64,000 bases of DNA, from positions 6,832,501 through 6,896,500 of the forward strand of contig JBAMJR010000170.1 of the NCBI GenBank assembly GCA_038501785.1. The letters run 5' to 3'. A model generated the notes under the pieces. The model was not told where the DNA came from. It saw nothing but the letters and a program-made list of their open reading frames with translations, and did no database searches. The DNA comes from Myoxocephalus aenaeus (taxonomy: Eukaryota > Chordata > Actinopteri > Perciformes > Cottidae). A program made the translations under genes and the position numbers. This document shows positions 33,401-42,064 of the stretch, piece by piece (within the stretch, counting starts at the first letter, position 1; each line of letters starts with the position of its first letter).

Positions 33401-34500
33401 ATGTCTTTACTTTGTTCCACTGGTCGCTTGCCATTCTCCAGCTGTCGGAAAGTGTCTATTGACATTACATTGCACTTTGCGCCCGTGTCAACCTTCATCT
33501 CGATTGGCCGGTCGTGTATATGTAGTGTAACAAATCCTTCATCTTGTCCTTCTGTTTGAGGATTGATAGTGTCCACTACGAGACCATCCACATAGAAAGT
33601 GTCGTCACTGGCACTGTCATCGGGCTCTTGTAGCTCTAACTGGTGCACTGATCTTCCGCAGTCCCCTCTCTTAGCATAGCCCTGTCCGTATGACATGGAC
33701 TTGCAGCATTTTTTGTAATGATTAAATTTCCTGCAGATATGGCATTGCTGCCCGAAGGCAGGACATTTGTCTCTCTGTGCGGCATGGCTGCCTCCACAGT
33801 TATTGCAGTTTGCAATGGATCTTGCCTCACGTTGGCCTGCTTGAGGTTTAGGTCTTGACCTGTTGTACCAACCACTGGAGTTTGGCTGAATTGCGTCAAC
33901 AGTAGTAGCTGTTTGGGGCTGGGCTAGAGCCTTATTACTCTCCTCAGTCATTTCATAGATGCGGCAGATTGTAATGGCTTTATTCAGGGTTAATTCACTG
34001 TCACGTAGCAAAGCCTTTCTTATACTGTCATTTCTGATGCCACACACTATTCTGTCACAAATCAGTTCATCTGTCAGGTCTCCAAAGTGACAACTTCTAG
34101 CTTTGATCCTCACGTCAGTGATGTAGGATTCAATAGTCTCACCTTGCTTATGATGTCTTGAATGGAATTTGTGTCTCTCCATAGTTTTGTTGTGTTGAGG
34201 GTTACATACTTCCCGAAATTTCCGTTTCAAGCACTCGGGGTTTTCTCTGGATTCAGCCGGAACGATGACGGCTCCATCTTCACCAGGCGCTCCCACCTCT
34301 GCTGCGTAAACAAATGAACGCTCCCGTTCGATGGCCTCAGCTCCTGCGAGATTGAGGAGGATATATGCCTTTGTCCGAGCAGTCTTGTCTGAGTGCGCCG
34401 CTGCTATGAAGATATCATACTCTTGTTCAAAAATCCGCCAATTCTCGGCGATGTTCCCGTCAAAAACGAGGGGGTCTGGTCTGCGAAATCCATCTGCCAT
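30415..34500 (-). CDS. Gypsy gag-pol polyprotein, intact
   Basis: 1361 residues in one frame. Gag occupies about 1-220; two zinc knuckles follow (CNNCGGSH..., from 232, and CHICRKFNHYKKCC at 253-266). Aspartic protease has VDTGA at 337-341. Reverse transcriptase spans about 450-640 with LRMPFGIS and catalytic VDD at 623-625. RNase H lies at about 765-880 (TCDASCYGLG, IEKELLAV, ETDHQPL). Integrase has the HHCC finger (H984, H988, C1017, C1020) and a D1048, D1101, E1137 triad with the typical 35-residue last spacing. A C-terminal extension rich in Pro, Ser and Thr follows. Gag and Pol share one frame, so no frameshift is needed. The Mag-like clade is inferred from the double knuckle and gene order. 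Confidence 0.93.
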   Translation of the reverse strand: MADGFRRPDPLVFDGNIAENWRIFEQEYDIFIAAAHSDKTARTKAYILLNLAGAEAIERERSFVYAAEVGAPGEDGAVIVPAESRENPECLKRKFREVCNPQHNKTMERHKFHSRHHKQGETIESYITDVRIKARSCHFGDLTDELICDRIVCGIRNDSIRKALLRDSELTLNKAITICRIYEMTEESNKALAQPQTATTVDAIQPNSSGWYNRSRPKPQAGQREARSIANCNNCGGSHAAQRDKCPAFGQQCHICRKFNHYKKCCKSMSYGQGYAKRGDCGRSVHQLELQEPDDSASDDTFYVDGLVVDTINPQTEGQDEGFVTLHIHDRPIEMKVDTGAKCNVMSIDTFRQLENGKRPVEQSKDINLVAYGGSKIETIGIATLLCCLDEQQHTLPFFIVDRDVVPLLGFRACVRLGLVAMSPHVHQVSTESNAEFTKQVHEQYKDVFSDELGELPITYSMTLDPAAQPVVRPAHRIPVAMQARVKAELNSMQNKGVITTVAEPTDWVSSMVAAHKKDKQEIRLCINPKDLNTALKRPHYPMRSVEEVATQMSGATVFSVLDAKSSFWQIRLDHKSSMLTTFSTPFGRYRFLRMPFGISSASEVFQRSMEQLFAGYPCAIIVDDIIIGGCDTAEHDANLKKVLDRAREINLKLNPLKCKFRLEQVCYVGHIFTKEGLKADPAKKVAITNMPVPQDVLAMQRFLGMVNYLGKFIPNLSDIAAPLRQLTHKDAAWCWFPQHQQAFDRLKSCLSSSPILSYYDVRKPVTLTCDASCYGLGAACLQDGRPVAYASRTLTDTETRYAQIEKELLAVVFACIKFKDYVYGKPTVVETDHQPLVTILKKPIHTAPARLQRMLLQLQAYDITLVYKKGKHMYLADTLSRAPNKTISQSPATDDTFEVMSVSYISTNRLEELRTHTAQDQVLQTLSTVIHRGWPGKERSVHPSIRPFFPHRDELVVEDGIVIKGHRTVIPSSLHREYINIIHRGHPGLESTKRRARSTVFWPTMNNDIAEELLSCSVCNSTRPHQQKEPLQLHPVPVLPWSTVAADMFEWHGQQYQVLVDSYSGWYEMDLLRDATSAAVVTKLKRHFSVHGAPHTLITDNARQYTSQRFKDFAIQWDFIHVTSSPEYPQSNGLAERAVRSAKQLMEKSHRDGTDVFLNLLNIRNIPRDQSLGSPAERLMSRQTRSALPVSTRLLEPAPKITKQVTAQLQNKRLTQKRYYDASSRPLQPLAEGQVVRMRTTKGHDRLGTVKGRCKEPRSYIIESAGGTYRRNRRHILPVAEPPPGQVDPADLDRQYADPAVPDSLPSTPQTSQLTPATPQRSTSEQRRPAAHSPTEVTLGNSLYVTRSGRICRPNPKYEQ

Positions 34501-34577
34501 ATTTTCCGTACGTTGAAGACGTTAGCTTAGTTGTCCATTTCACACGAGAAAAAAAAAAATCACAGGCGATAGATTTA

Positions 34578-34594
34578 CCCCTCTTCTGACACCA
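34578..34594 (-). other. Primer binding site, tRNA-Leu type
   Basis: TGGTGTCAGAAGAGGGG directly follows the 5' LTR. The first 12 bases, and most of the rest, are complementary to the 3' end of vertebrate tRNA-Leu(CAA) including CCA, as I recall that tRNA. Confidence 0.65.
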
Positions 34595-34830
34595 TGTCGA
34601 AATGAGTGAGGAGTCCTTACTTTAAATCCAAGCCGGTTGTTTATTTTGTAAACTTGTAGATAAACATAAGAACCTGAATACAACCGAGTATATCAGACTA
34701 ACATTTTAACTTGACGGGAGGTGCGCGCACTGAACCCGAACCCCACTGCGCATGTGCACTTTTCCCGAGTACGGTGTCCCGTAGTGTGCATACAGAGCGC
34801 GAACATAATCATTCACCAGAATGATCTACA
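34595..34830 (-). repeat. 5' LTR of the gypsy element
   Basis: 236 bp, identical by eye to the 3' LTR. Confidence 0.93.
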
Positions 34831-34917
34831 CACCTATCATGCAATTCATTTTATGCGACTGTTGCACACTTGGACACAGGAGATCCAGGCGTGCATAGGT
34901 TTTAAGAATTTACAGCA

Positions 34918-35328
34918 CTGAAAGTACAGAAAGACACTCTGATCAGCCACACACTGCATACTGCAGACTATTTTAGTCCACTACTGAATCAAACATGTTC
35001 TTATACATACACATATCAGCTTATATTATCACTCTAACAACTTCATTCACGCTGGCGACATTCTACACATTCACACAACTGTCATTCTCACAGGCTACAG
35101 GTGGTTACTACGGTGTTTCCCGGTCGCTAGCTAGCTAAGTGATTAATTATATCCCGACACGTCATGACATTCAACTTCCAAACTGACATACATTCATATT
35201 TGCCTTCCTAACGCCCATGTGTCGCTACTTTTATATCATTTCATCACTTTCACCCACCTGAAAGTACAGAAAGACTCTGATCAGCCACACACTGCATACT
35301 GCAGGCTATTCTAGTCCACTACTGAATG
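34918..35328. repeat. ~70-bp direct repeat pair, 340 bases apart
   Basis: CTGAAAGTACAGAAAGAC... CTCTGATCAGCCACACACTG ...TAGTCCACTACTGAAT occurs at 34918-34987 and 35258-35328 with a few differences. No coding. Confidence 0.8.
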
Positions 35329-35750
35329 GCGCGAGTGTTATTTTTTCCCTCGCTTTCTTACCAAAGGACCCCTGAGCTGACCCAAGTGCCTGCCTGAACT
35401 TTAATCCTCGTAACCTCTCAAATCATTCAAACCTCCCTTGCAGATAAACAAACAGATGCCAGGGGAATAAACAAAACATTTAACAATCAATAAAAATAAT
35501 AAACAAATGAGAATATGGGGGGGTCAATGTCCAGTTCTTATTATCAGAGCAATGTTAATGTGGGCCCCACACAACAATGTAACACGTTTTGTGTTCATTA
35601 GCTTTATTACCCAGAGACACACATTTTTATAGAGATTTTGTATAATTGCAAAATACCTTTTCAATGGAGTCTCCTTAACCTTTTTTGTTTTAGGGATTTT
35701 GAACGAGGACTCTCTAAACATTAAACTAGTAGTATTTTGGAGATGTCAGT
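35329..35750. other. No recognisable gene
   Basis: Non-coding, AT-rich. Confidence 0.4.
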
Positions 35751-35754
35751 TAAG

Positions 35755-36065
35755 ATGTGAATGTCTTTATATGTCTTCAGGTCATGGAGAAACCCTGGAT
35801 GAATGCAGGTTGGACTGTTGATGGGACACGAAGGGATTCTGCATGATTCACTTCCTTTGGAAGTCTTCGATGTGGCCGAGGCAGCAGAGAAGATCATCCA
35901 ACATGAGCTCAGAGACGTGCCCACAGGCTTCATGTTGATGGCACAATCTACTGCCTTGACCTGGAGTAACCCGTAATATGAACGACACCTTTGAGTTCCT
36001 TCATGAACATTAAACCGGACCAGTGCTCAGCAAGAATCCATGGGCTCAGAAGCAAACTGCTCAGA
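35755..36065 (+). pseudogene. Gene fragment: conserved-looking C-terminal tail, broken
   Basis: A splice-acceptor-like TATATGTCTTCAG at about 35768-35780 precedes a frame with MQVGLLMGHEGILHDSLPLE, VFDVAEAAEKIIQHELRDVP and a stop. After it NDTFEFLHEH and then, in another frame, ARIHGLRSKLLR and a stop can be read. The closing part resembles the C-terminus of a widespread uncharacterised fish protein family whose name I cannot give with confidence. At least two frame breaks make it a pseudogene fragment. Confidence 0.35.
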
Positions 36066-36066
36066 T

Positions 36067-36189
36067 AAATGGTAAATGTACTGTACTTGTGTTTCTCTCT
36101 TCTAGTCTTCCGACCACTCAGCTGGTGATCGAACCGCCGATCCTCTGATTGAAGGACGTCCCTGTTCTACCGCTGATCCACAGTCGCCC
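36067..36189 (-). mobile_element. tRNA-related SINE or MITE, internally deleted
   Basis: On the minus strand it begins GGGCGACTGTGGATCAGCGG (an A-box-like head) and contains GGTTCGATCACC (B-box-like), then TCGGAAGACTAGAA and a tail TACAGTACATTTACCATTTA. The middle, usually including GCGCTTT words, is shortened. It is a different SINE family from the one at 16585, 43397 and 48868. Confidence 0.6.
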
Positions 36190-37035
36190 AAGATTATAAT
36201 AATATAATAATACATATAGCCAGTAAATCTCAAACACATCTCAAAGTCAAGCTTGGTTGAGAAATGTAAAAGGGAAAACCGTAGACTAAAACTCTTCTAA
36301 ACTGTAGATTGGTTGTTTTAACACGTAAAACCTTTTGTGAGGCTGTTGGAATTATGTTTAAGAAATGTTATAAAAATGAAAGCTTTATTATATGGTTTTA
36401 TGAAGTTCTCAGTATCCCACATTTTGCCTCTGCACAGCCACACTACCTCATCTCATCTGTCTCTAATTCTATTATTCACCTTTTTTTAAGTATCTAATTC
36501 AGTCATGTGTCTCTATTTTTTGGAGCGTTTACAATGTTCTTGTTCATATTGAAAATGTATGAACCTGTTGTATTTATCTCTAATTTGTCAGAGTACAACC
36601 ACACCTCCTGTTAGTGTCTGTCAGATTGTCTCCACTTGTATGTGGGAACAATGTTTAGGAAAACCGTGCACAGATTTCAGTTTAAATAATTTGAGTCTCT
36701 TGTCCTTCAGTGAAAAAGTCATGTTTTTTCAATATATATTTTCCATTTGGGTGTGTTGAGATGTACTTGTAGCGAATGTTTCAGTCTGTGTATATTTTCT
36801 TCAAATAAATGTTATATCTTTTGAACAGAAGTAAGAATTATTGGTCATTTCTTTTTTATAAAGCAAGCACACTTTCAATTATCAGTCAAAATAACATTTA
36901 TATGCAAGTTGAAACAAATTTGGAATGTAAGTCCTCTTAACTTGAAATGGTAAGTTGTATACACATGGTAAAGTTATTTTAACTTGTAACTGTGTGTTAC
37001 ATAAAAGCACAAATGTGCGTTTGTTTGACTATAGG
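36190..37035. other. No recognisable gene
   Basis: AT-rich; 60-66-codon frames only. Confidence 0.45.
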
Positions 37036-37536
37036 CCAGGCAAAGTAAGGCATTTTTGGGCCAAAAAACAGACAAATTGTAAAAGAATTTTTTTCAGCTC
37101 AGATAATTTCTATGAGGTGTCCAGAACAACATACTAAAAGTCCTAAGAAATCCTAGTTGAGGAAATATGTTTAATTCTCATCAATCCGACATGTTTGCCA
37201 ATAGGCGAGACAACAATAAACCCCAATGGGGCTATTTTTTTCCTTTAGTCCTATCAAAATGAAACTTTACACAATGAAAGTATCCATGAAAACTAAAAAA
37301 TGTTGTATTACGAGTTTCTCTGAAAATTCATTTTATTATGCAAATGAGCTATACACTAATCGAATATAGGCTACCCAAAATATATCCGAATAGGCTTAAT
37401 TTTTTCTTTTACTGCTACAACAATAAAACTTTACACAATGAAAGTCTACATGAAAGGTAAAACATTTTGTATTAGAAGTTTCTTTGAAAATGAATGCACT
37501 CCGCTCAGTGTAACGTGAAACTGGGAGACGGTACTC

Positions 37537-38298
37537 TTGTTGCATCATGCTGATCTGAAAGCACATGAGCTGTTTCTGGCACCAGAACCAAAGAAAGCAA
37601 CAAAAATAAGACAGACATGGTGCATAAAGCAGACAAAGGAGTTACTTGGTCCCAAGGTGTGTGAAAATCTCCTCTTTATCCATGCCATTTCAGGCTGTGA
37701 TTCTACATCTCGTGTATTTGGCATAGGAAAGGGAATGGCACTGAAAAAAGTTAAAAATGACACAAACTTTCTCGAACAAGCTACAGTGTTCAGCCAGTCA
37801 CAGGAAAATGTGGGAAAAGGGATTATCTTTGCAGCAGGTGAAAAAGCTCTAGTATCACTGTATGGGGGCGAAAAAGATGAATCACTGGATATGCTGAGAT
37901 ACAGGCGATTCTGTGTTAAAGTATCTCAGAACTTATCTCAAGTGGAACCTCAAACTCTTCCTCCAACGACAAAAGCTGCAAAGTTCCATAGTCTTCGGGT
38001 CTTCTACCAACTGATGGAGTGGAAAGGGGGAAGTGAACATATGGACCCAAAAGACTGGGGGTGGCATGTTTTGGATGGGAGATTTATGCCAATAATGACC
38101 GATCAGCCTGCGGCACCATCAGAACTACTAGATGTAGTCCGCTGTAGTTGCAAGAAAGACTGCAGCACAAAGAGATGCACATGCAAAAAACATGGACTCC
38201 CTTGCACTGCCATTTGCGGAGAATGTCGTGGTACAAGCTGCACAAACTCACAGCTGCCTGATTTATCAGATGAATATGACCCAGAGGGGAAGAGCTAA
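37537..38298 (+). CDS. Transposon-associated protein with GCD motif and CXC-type Cys-rich domain, 5'-truncated
   Basis: 253 codons. The N-terminus contains LLFIHAISGCDSTSR (45-59). I read GCD here as similar to the GCD/GSD motif of PIN/FEN-type nucleases, which is inference. Residues 203-235 hold nine cysteines in the pattern CxC-x3-C-x4-CxC-x6-C-x3-C-x2-C-x4-C (CSCKKDCSTKRCTCKKHG...), matching tesmin/TSO1-like CXC domains. Families with this C-terminus occur in many copies in fish and invertebrate genomes. The frame continues upstream of the annotated Met (ETVLLLHHADL) to about 37515 and then meets the TIR, so the N-terminal part of the usual protein is missing. No stop or frameshift occurs inside 37537-38298. 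Function unknown; DNA or metal binding is likely. Confidence 0.6.
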   Translation: MLHHADLKAHELFLAPEPKKATKIRQTWCIKQTKELLGPKVCENLLFIHAISGCDSTSRVFGIGKGMALKKVKNDTNFLEQATVFSQSQENVGKGIIFAAGEKALVSLYGGEKDESLDMLRYRRFCVKVSQNLSQVEPQTLPPTTKAAKFHSLRVFYQLMEWKGGSEHMDPKDWGWHVLDGRFMPIMTDQPAAPSELLDVVRCSCKKDCSTKRCTCKKHGLPCTAICGECRGTSCTNSQLPDLSDEYDPEGKS

Positions 38299-38419
38299 GC
38301 AAGGAACAACCTAGGAACTTATATATGTGGTGCCAGAACCAAGAGCCACTGACTAGGGGTCGAGGATCCAGGCTGGTAAAAAAAAAAAAACATAAAATAA
38401 AAATAAAAAACTCCCCTGC

Positions 38420-38545
38420 TGTTGCTACCTTGTCGTGGTGGGGAGGCTTGTGTGCCTCCGGGACCCTGAAAACTATACCGGCGGGGATTATACCCCTGGC
38501 AGGTACTACCAAGCCAGACAGTTTTCAGGTTAGAGGCCAGTCTAA
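38420..38545 (+). mobile_element. LINE-leader-like fragment inside the TIR element
   Basis: GCTACCTTGTCGTGGTGGGG, GGCTTGTGTGCCTCCGGGAC and ACCAAGCCAGACAG resemble the conserved 5' leader of RTE-group LINEs of fish, as I recall it. It follows an A-rich run (38379-38412) after the CXC gene, so it is probably a secondary insertion. Confidence 0.4.
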
Positions 38546-39042
38546 AAGCAGCATTGCCATCATATTCAATAAATGTGGAGCTTATGTGCTTATTCAAATA
38601 CATTTCAAAAGAAACTTGTAATACAAAAAAAGTTACCTTTCATGAAGACTTTCATTGTGTTAAGTTTTATTGTTGTAGGAGTAAAGGAAAAAATTAAGCC
38701 TATTTGGGTATATTCTGGGCATGTACGATTAGTGTATAGCTCATTTGCATAATAAAATAAATTTTCAAAGAAACTCGTAATACAAAAAATGTTAGTTTTC
38801 ATGGATACTTTCATTGTGTAAAGTTTCATTTTGATAGGACTAAAGGAAAAAAATAGCCCCATTGGGGTGTATTGTTGTCTCGCCTATTGGCAAACATGTC
38901 GGATTGATGAGAATTAAACATATTTCCTCAACTAGGTTTTCTTAGGACTTTTAGTATGTTGTTCTGGACACCTCATAGAAATGATCTGAGCTGAAAAAAA
39001 TTCTTTTACAATTTGTCTGTCGTAAAACGCTATTTTGCCTGG

Positions 39043-39285
39043 ACTACTAGCTAAGGAAAGTTTTCTTGAACTGATAATGTAAAAATATATCTTCTCATCT
39101 TGGCCCTTTGACCCCTTCTGTACCATTCAATGCAGGATTTAAGTGTGACAAATCAATCAACGAGGTAGGTCAATTATATTGGTGTTTAATAAGAATAAAC
39201 CAACTGTCTATTTTTTCTGTCATCATTTATTGCCTCGTGAGCAACACATGCTGTTCCATGTAGGAATGTTTGGTTCTAAAATGAC
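39043..39285. other. No recognisable gene
   Basis: Non-coding spacer between the TIR element and the inverted dispersed repeat. Confidence 0.4.
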
Positions 39286-39559
39286 ACAAATATAACAAGT
39301 AAATACATGATGTATACAACTATGCTGCAAAGTAACATTAAATATCAGAGGAAATAAACGTCATTAAATACATCTGTATCAATAACCTAGTTAATTAACA
39401 AAGACACAAGTAAATGTAACTTGATGTATACACGTATACTGCCACCTGCTGGTAGAAAGGTGAACCTTGCACTCTGGTCTCCTCAGAGGCTCTGTTCTGT
39501 GTTCACTCAAGAAACGGCACAATGAGGTGGAAATATAAATATGATGCTAATAGCAACAA

Positions 39560-39595
<36 letters not shown>

Positions 39596-40072
39596 TATTT
39601 TGATTAAACTATATAACGAACTGTGTTGCATTAAACAATGCAACGATTAATTGAAAAGTTGATTTGTGCTGTGTACATATACATGCACATTAAACTGCCT
39701 GTAGTCACAACTGTTGCTAACATATCCAGGTTTATTTATTCATATTGATTAATTAATGTTCTTCTAACATTAATGTTCTTCTAACGTTACCTTTCTACGT
39801 GTTTGCATCATAGAAAACTGTAAATAAGAATATTTTGTACAGGCTTTTATTTTGACATGAAAAGAATCGGCTCGTATTCCGAGTTTGGTTTTCTCGTTTT
39901 CTCGTTTTTGGATTCAGACGCCAGAAACGAGGAACGGAAGTGGTTTCCCGTTTTCCCGTTTTTGGTTTGAAACAGAAAACGAAGAAACCATGGTATTTCC
40001 GTATTTCCGTATATTCGAATGAACGAAAAAACAAACGAACAAAACGTACACGGACCCCCGCGCCCCCTCCCC
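39286..40072 (-). repeat. Unnamed dispersed repeat, copy 2 (inverted relative to 26031-26690)
   Basis: Reverse complement of 26031-26690 with few substitutions over the shared part. It differs by a ~120-base duplication of the ACAAGTAAAT...GATGTATACA segment near 39290-39440 and an AC run at 39564-39594. Confidence 0.75.
39564..39594. repeat. (AC)n microsatellite
   Basis: About 15 AC units, inside the dispersed repeat; the other copy has only a short GT run at the same point. Confidence 0.9.
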
Positions 40073-40441
40073 TTCCCCCTTCTCACACATGATCTGTAGA
40101 CGGTAGTGATGGGAATTCCGGCTCTTTTTAGGGAACCGGCTCTTTTGGCTCGGCTCACTAAAAAGAGCCGGCTCTTTCGGCACCCAAATGGCTCTTCAGA
40201 TTTTTGTGGTGCTTAAATGAATTTATTACCAACAATAATGTAAAATTATGCGCAATATGAATTACTAATGTAAAAAAAAACATGCACTATATCAAATGTT
40301 TATTATATAAATACACTTTTATTTATACACTCTACAGAGTGATAAAAAAAAAAATAGAAAGTGCAAAAACAAACGTTTAACTATTTACAAATGAACTTAA
40401 CTAACTTTTAACTATTTTAAACTTTTAGCTTTTTAATACTT

Positions 40442-40963
40442 CCATCCATCCATCCATTTTCGGCCGCTTATCCGGGGTCGGGTCGCGGTGGCAGCAGGTT
40501 CAGCAGGCCGACCCAGGCTTCCCTCTCACCCGCAACACTTTCCAGCTCATCCTGGGGGATCCCGAGGCGTTCCAAGGCCAGCCGGGAGATATAATCCCTC
40601 CAGCGTGTCCTCGGTCTTCCCCGGGGTCTCCTACCAGTTGGACGTGCCTGGAAAACCTCTAATGGGAGGCGTCCAGGAGGCATCCTGACTAGATGCCCGA
40701 ACCACCTCAGCTGACTCCTTTCGACACGAAGGAGCAGCGACTCGACTCCAAGCTCCCTCCTGATGTCCGAGCTCCTTACCCTATCTCTAAGGCTGAGCCC
40801 GGCCACCCTACGGAGGAAGCTCATTTCGGCCGCTTTTATCCGAGACCTCGTTCTTTCGGTCACGACCCAGAGTTCGTGACCATAGGTGAGGGTTGGAACG
40901 TAGACCGACCAGTAAATGGAGAGCTTCGCCTTCCGGCTCAGCTCCCTCTTCACGGACGGACCG
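40442..40963 (-). mobile_element. RTE/Rex3-like LINE, 5'-truncated, 14-bp target duplication
   Basis: 522 bp flanked by GCTTTTTAATACTT at 40428-40441 and 40964-40977, an exact 14-bp duplication. On the minus strand it ends in a (GGAT)n-type tail (plus strand TCCATCCATCCATCC). It interrupts the hAT-like element at 40104-41407, so it is younger than that element. Confidence 0.9.
40468..40953 (-). pseudogene. RTE-type LINE ORF2 C-terminus
   Basis: 161 codons with KAKLSIYWSVYVPTLTYGHE, RIKAAEMSFLRRVAGLSLRD, LRWFGHLVRMP and GRPRTRWRDYI, the usual C-terminus of RTE/Rex3-type LINE proteins in fish. The endonuclease and RT domains are missing because of 5' truncation. The frame itself is open, so the insertion is fairly recent. 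Confidence 0.85.
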
Positions 40964-41407
40964 GCTTTTTAATACTTAACAGATTTAAAGTAAAACAACA
41001 TACAGAAGCTTACAGAATCACACAACAAAATATAAATTAAAATGTGTAAAACAAAAAGAAAAAAAATCAGCATCCAGAGTTTTGTCCTTCAGTGAAGATT
41101 TACACTCAGCTTTGAGGGGCTGATCCTGTTTCTTCTCTCCGTAATGATCTACCCTGTTGGAGAAGATTCTCTCTGAGGGGACTGAAGTTGCTACAATGCA
41201 CAGTCTCGTGACGTCACATGAACTGTGTAACTCCCGCCCCTCTGCTCATCGCAGGCACAGAGACGACGCCACACATATTGACCAATCAAATGCGGCTTGA
41301 GAGAGCGAGCGAGAGCGCGAGAGAGAGAGAAAAAAAGAAAAGCCGGCCCCGTCGTTCACGTCAAAGAGCTCTCAGAGCCGTTTCGTTCGCGACCGACACA
41401 TCACAAG

Positions 41408-41495
41408 CAGGGGCGCCTGCAGCTGCAGGGGGCGCCAATGCCAATTCCCCACACAGTGATATGATAGATAATGGAAAACCGCTTTGCGGCCCAGA

Positions 41496-41556
<61 letters not shown>

Positions 41557-41625
41557 TTATTATTTTTTTTTTTTTAAGTGGTCGTGCCGCCCCCCAAGTG
41601 TCGCCCGTGCCCAAAACCGCCCCTG
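41408..41625. mobile_element. Short hAT-type MITE candidate with internal (TA)n
   Basis: Begins CAGGGGCGCCTGCAG and ends AAAACCGCCCCTG, giving inverted CAGGGGCG termini. A TA run at 41497-41552 and a T run fill the middle. Flanking 8-mers do not match, so its limits are tentative. Confidence 0.4.
41497..41552. repeat. (TA)n microsatellite
   Basis: About 55 bases of TA. Confidence 0.93.
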
Positions 41626-42064
41626 AATATAGATACAACCTGCCAAAAGCCTCTTGCTCTCTACCTCACAACAAACAGGCAACACATGTTAAGAGGTTGT
41701 TGTGGGATGGACTTTTGCTTCAGAAAACACACTGAACATTTGAGTGGGAGATGATTACATGACAGGGTTTAGAAACAAAGTTTATAGGACGTAAGCAAAA
41801 TTGTTACATTAATAACATTAACAAAATCAGCCTACCAGCACCTCGAAAGCGCACCAATTTGTTGACAGGTTAGCTGTTTCTCCCTTTCTTTAAGTCTTTA
41901 AGCTAACTGTCTACTACAGAGACATTACATTCCCAAAATGTACAACAATTCCATGGCTTATTTCAGCCAGTTGATCACAACTACTTAAATCAGAATACAC
42001 TGTGCATAATTCTCAAGCATCTATCTGCATGTGTGAGCCACTATCAAACAACGTTCTCATGTTT
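41626..42064. other. No gene; 3' flank of FUT copy B
   Basis: Non-coding sequence downstream of the fucosyltransferase stop. No AATAAA on the minus strand was identified in it. Confidence 0.4.

Larger units (their letters stand above)
29865..34830 (-). mobile_element. Complete Ty3/gypsy retrotransposon, intact ORF, identical LTRs
   Basis: 4966 bp on the minus strand. Two 236-bp LTRs (29865-30100, 34595-34830) look identical and end TG..CA. CACC flanks both sides (29861-29864 and 34831-34834), a 4-bp target duplication. The primer site abutting the 5' LTR matches the 3' end of tRNA-Leu. A purine-rich AGAAAGGGGATG abuts the 3' LTR. One uninterrupted 1361-codon gag-pol lies between. All parts for autonomous movement appear present; identical LTRs point to recent insertion. 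Confidence 0.95.
37036..39042 (+). mobile_element. Candidate DNA transposon with ~450-bp TIRs around a CXC-domain gene
   Basis: Left arm 37036-37494 and right arm 38601-39042 are inverted copies. Both start CCAGGCAAA(A/G)TA at the outer edge and share CAGACAAATTGTAAAAGAAT, ATGAGGTGTCCAGAACAACA, ACAACAATA-type and TATGCAAATGAGCTATACAC phrases with few differences. Each arm itself contains two diverged ~155-bp modules (FTTTACACAATGAAAGT-type core: ACTTTACACAATGAAAGT). Between them is one frame, 37537-38298. The flanks GACTATAG and ACTACTAG are similar but not identical, so a target duplication is uncertain. Paired long TIRs with a repeat-associated gene inside make a transposon the best reading; superfamily unknown. 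Confidence 0.65.
40104..41407. mobile_element. Non-autonomous hAT-like element carrying an RTE insertion
   Basis: The left end TAGTGATGGGAATTCCGGCT and the right end, read inward as TTGTGATGTGTCGGTCGCGA, share a T(A/T)GTGATG terminal motif. Both sides are followed by AGAGCCG/CGGCTCT words. No transposase frame remains; after removing the RTE insertion (522 bp plus one duplication) it is about 770 bp. No 8-bp duplication was seen, because the right side abuts another MITE. Confidence 0.5.
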
